In this document: piece by piece, positions 61,946-64,000 of the stretch
Position numbering within the stretch: position 1 is the first letter of the stretch
How the letters are laid out: the number at the start of each line of letters is the position of its first letter
Source: Amphibacillus sp052055485
GTDB lineage: Bacteria > Bacillota > Bacilli > Bacillales > Amphibacillaceae
DNA length: 64,000 bases
Direction: 5' to 3'
Assembly: GCF_052055485.1 (NCBI RefSeq)
Contig: NZ_CP197171.1
Coordinates: 1,736,001-1,800,000, forward strand
Made by a program: the position numbers and the translations under genes
The notes under the pieces: generated by a model
What the model saw: the letters and a program-made list of their open reading frames with translations, nothing else
The model's database searches: none
Told to the model about the DNA's origin: nothing

Positions 61946-63612
61946 CAATTGTACAAGAGACGCAGGATCAGCTAAAGGCTGAAATAAAAGCTGCTATTAT
62001 CAAGGCTGAGCTTGCACCAGAGGAACAAATCCCCACAATTAATTTAGAAAAACCTAAGGAAAAAGCACATGGTGATTATGCAACAAATATCGCAATGCAA
62101 CTAGCGCGTATCGCTAAAAAGGCACCCCGTCAAATTGCAGAGCAGCTTGTTGCCAAACTGGATCAAGTTAGTGCCTCAGTCACAAAGATAGAGATTGCTG
62201 GCCCTGGATTTATTAACTTTTTTATGGATAATAGTTATTTGACACGCCTAATTCCAGTTATTTTAAATGAAGCAGATCAATATGGACGTACGCAAACAGG
62301 CCTAGGGGAAAGCGTTCAAATAGAATTTGTTTCAGCAAATCCAACTGGAGATTTACACCTTGGTCATGCTCGTGGAGCATCTGTTGGAGATTCAATTGCT
62401 AATTTACTGGATGCAGCAGGCTTTCAAGTCGAACGCGAGTTTTATATCAATGATGCTGGTAACCAAATGAATAATCTCGCCCTATCGATTGAGGCGCGTT
62501 ACATGCAAGCCTTGGACCATGATTTTCCAATGCCTGAAGATGGCTATCACGGCAAAGATATTGTCACCATTGCAGAAGAACTGATTGCTGAACACAATGA
62601 TGCATTTGTTGAAAAAACAAGTGAAGAACGTCTGGCCTTTTTCCGTGAATATGGTTTGGCATTTGAGTTAGCTAAACTAAAGAAAGATTTAGCGGAATTC
62701 CGGGTTGATTTTGATCATTGGTTTTCTGAAACTTCCCTTTATCAGGAAGATAAAATTGAACCAGCTCTCTTTTTACTAAAACAGAGGGGCTACACCTTTG
62801 AAGAGGATAACGCTATTTGGTTTAGAACAACTGACTTTGGCGACGATAAGGATCGCGTATTGATCAAAAATGATGGCTCGTATACGTACTTGGCACCAGA
62901 TATTGCTTATCATAAAAATAAACTTGATCGTGGTTTTAAGAAGCTGATTAACATCTGGGGCGCTGATCATCATGGTTATATTCCTAGAATGAAAGCAGCC
63001 ATTCAAGCGCTTGGTTATGGAGAGGATACTTTAGAAGTAGAAATTATCCAAATGGTTAATTTATTCGAAAATGGTGAGAAAGTAAAAATGAGCAAACGGA
63101 CAGGTAAAGCTGTCACGTTGAGGGAATTAATGGATGAGGTCGGCATTGATGCGATGCGTTATTTCTTTGTCATGCGTTCAAGTGATGCTCATCTGGACTT
63201 CGATATGGATTTGGCAAAATCAGAATCAAACGAGAATCCAGTTTATTATGTACAATATGCCCATGCCCGCATTTGTACGCTGCTCAAACAAGCAAAGGAA
63301 AAAGGTTACGAGCTTGATCTAAACTATTTGTCAAAACATTTGATGACAGAAAAAGCAGAGGATCTATTAAAACAATTGGGTGATTTCCCACAAGTTATTG
63401 CAGATGCAGCAGTTAATCGAGCACCACACCGAATGACACAATATGTTTTCGATTTAGCTGCCCTTTTACACAGCTATTATAACGCGGAAAAAGTACTTGA
63501 TCCAAATGATCCCGAAAAAACAAAAGCTCGACTCGCCCTAATGCAAGCCGTGAAAATAACCATTGCCAATGGATTAAAATTAATCGGTGTTCAAGCACCA
63601 AATCATATGTAA
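61942..63612 (+). CDS. argS: Arginyl-tRNA synthetase
   Basis: ArgS charges tRNA-Arg. The class Ia enzyme has an N-terminal Add-1 domain (residues 1-100), the HIGH-type motif in SANPTGDLHLGHARG near 130 and a KMSKR-type motif in GEKVKMSKRTGKA near 375. The C-terminal DALR domain ends LKLIGVQAPNHM. At 556 residues it matches Bacillus ArgS. It is coupled to ywiB. Confidence 0.97.
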   Translation: MTIVQETQDQLKAEIKAAIIKAELAPEEQIPTINLEKPKEKAHGDYATNIAMQLARIAKKAPRQIAEQLVAKLDQVSASVTKIEIAGPGFINFFMDNSYLTRLIPVILNEADQYGRTQTGLGESVQIEFVSANPTGDLHLGHARGASVGDSIANLLDAAGFQVEREFYINDAGNQMNNLALSIEARYMQALDHDFPMPEDGYHGKDIVTIAEELIAEHNDAFVEKTSEERLAFFREYGLAFELAKLKKDLAEFRVDFDHWFSETSLYQEDKIEPALFLLKQRGYTFEEDNAIWFRTTDFGDDKDRVLIKNDGSYTYLAPDIAYHKNKLDRGFKKLINIWGADHHGYIPRMKAAIQALGYGEDTLEVEIIQMVNLFENGEKVKMSKRTGKAVTLRELMDEVGIDAMRYFFVMRSSDAHLDFDMDLAKSESNENPVYYVQYAHARICTLLKQAKEKGYELDLNYLSKHLMTEKAEDLLKQLGDFPQVIADAAVNRAPHRMTQYVFDLAALLHSYYNAEKVLDPNDPEKTKARLALMQAVKITIANGLKLIGVQAPNHM

Positions 63613-63620
63613 ACTCTAAA

Positions 63621-63643
63621 ACCGAGCTTTGCTCGGTTTTTTC
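63621..63643 (+). terminator. Terminator after argS
   Basis: ACCGAGC at 63621-63627 pairs with GCTCGGT at 63631-63637 around a 3-nt loop, followed by T6. Confidence 0.9.
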
Positions 63644-63820
63644 TCACTTGAAGAGAGGGTAGGAGATTCTGATACAGGGAAATGTTTCATTTACTTGACC
63701 AGAAACTATCCAATTTGCACCACGCATAATGGTGTTTATACTTATTTCTATAAACCTGCCTGTTTTTCACTCTATGGATACGATTATTATTTCTTTACTT
63801 AATAGACACGAGGTATAAAT

Positions 63821-64000
63821 ATGACAACATTTCTCTTAGTAATTATCTATTTGGCTTTTATCAGTTTAGGCTTGCCTGATACCCTATTAGGAACAGCATG
63901 GCCGGTTATGCAATTGGAATATGATGCTCCGCTTGAGACAGCTGGAATCCTTTCGATGACTATTGCAATTGGGACGATTATTTCTAGTCTAGTTAGTGGT
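63821..64000 (+). CDS. MFS transporter, N-terminal part (runs off the window)
   Basis: Sixty codons are visible before the window ends. The product begins with two hydrophobic segments split by SLGLPDTLLGTAWPVM, a pattern common at the start of major facilitator superfamily transporters. ATG 63821 lies seven bases after GAGG. Substrate unknown. Confidence 0.72.
   Translation, partial: MTTFLLVIIYLAFISLGLPDTLLGTAWPVMQLEYDAPLETAGILSMTIAIGTIISSLVSG

Overview
The window is chromosomal DNA from a low-GC, endospore-forming Firmicute, most likely a Bacillaceae member in the halophilic/alkaliphilic group around Amphibacillus, Halolactibacillus and Gracilibacillus. The genus is a guess from gene content. 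Evidence for a Bacillus-type host: T-box and S-box control, a LiaFSR module, MntABCD with an MntR-type operator, spore genes cwlJ and gerQ, and a run ywdI / cwlJ-gerQ / pta / lipL / ywfO-ywgA-ywhD / pbpG-like PBP / ywiB-argS that recalls the ywd-ywi region of B. subtilis. I see no prophage, CRISPR array, rRNA, tRNA or complete insertion sequence.

Layout. 1-6.6 kb: trpEGDCFBA behind a tryptophan T-box (specifier UGG); TrpG has lost its catalytic cysteine. 6.6-13.1 kb: a 20-bp repeat array, NADH oxidase with a Rex-like operator, a MazEF-type toxin-antitoxin pair, an ABC-F protein, a nitroreductase and intergenic repeats. 13.2-19.3 kb: topoisomerase III and mntABCD. 19.4-26.5 kb: two paralogous papain-like (permuted NlpC/P60-type) proteins and a liaIH-FSR envelope-stress operon ending in a DUF1700-DUF4097 pair; the second papain-like gene shares its leader with liaI. 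26.5-32 kb: Nudix, ypmS, ypmR, and metY under a SAM riboswitch, with an extra C-terminal domain on MetY. 32.1-37.8 kb: Hsp20, cardiolipin synthase, an ABC-F protein and an M29 aminopeptidase. 38.9-46.3 kb: an AT-rich catabolic cluster (PRD regulator, mannose-family PTS EIIA/B/C/D, DgaE/DgaF-like enzymes, HAD phosphatase), probably for D-glucosaminate. 46.3-52 kb: small membrane protein, RecQ, AI-2E family protein, acyltransferase, methyltransferase. 52-64 kb: a sigma-K-type spore gene, ywdI, gerQ/cwlJ, pta, lipL, ywfO-ywgA-ywhD, a class A PBP, ywiB-argS and the start of an MFS transporter.

The gaps between genes are unusually rich in repeats. There are two 20-bp tandem arrays in opposite orientation, both between convergent genes; three clusters of 52-bp repeats, two of them inside longer elements with a shared right end; at least five copies or remnants of a structured element of up to about 300 bp; and two short elements with TTG(C/T)TCAAAAAG-type ends. 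These repeats, the TrpG substitution, the lia-linked papain-like pair, the MetY fusion and the sigma-K-type proline/glutamine-rich gene are the most interesting observations.
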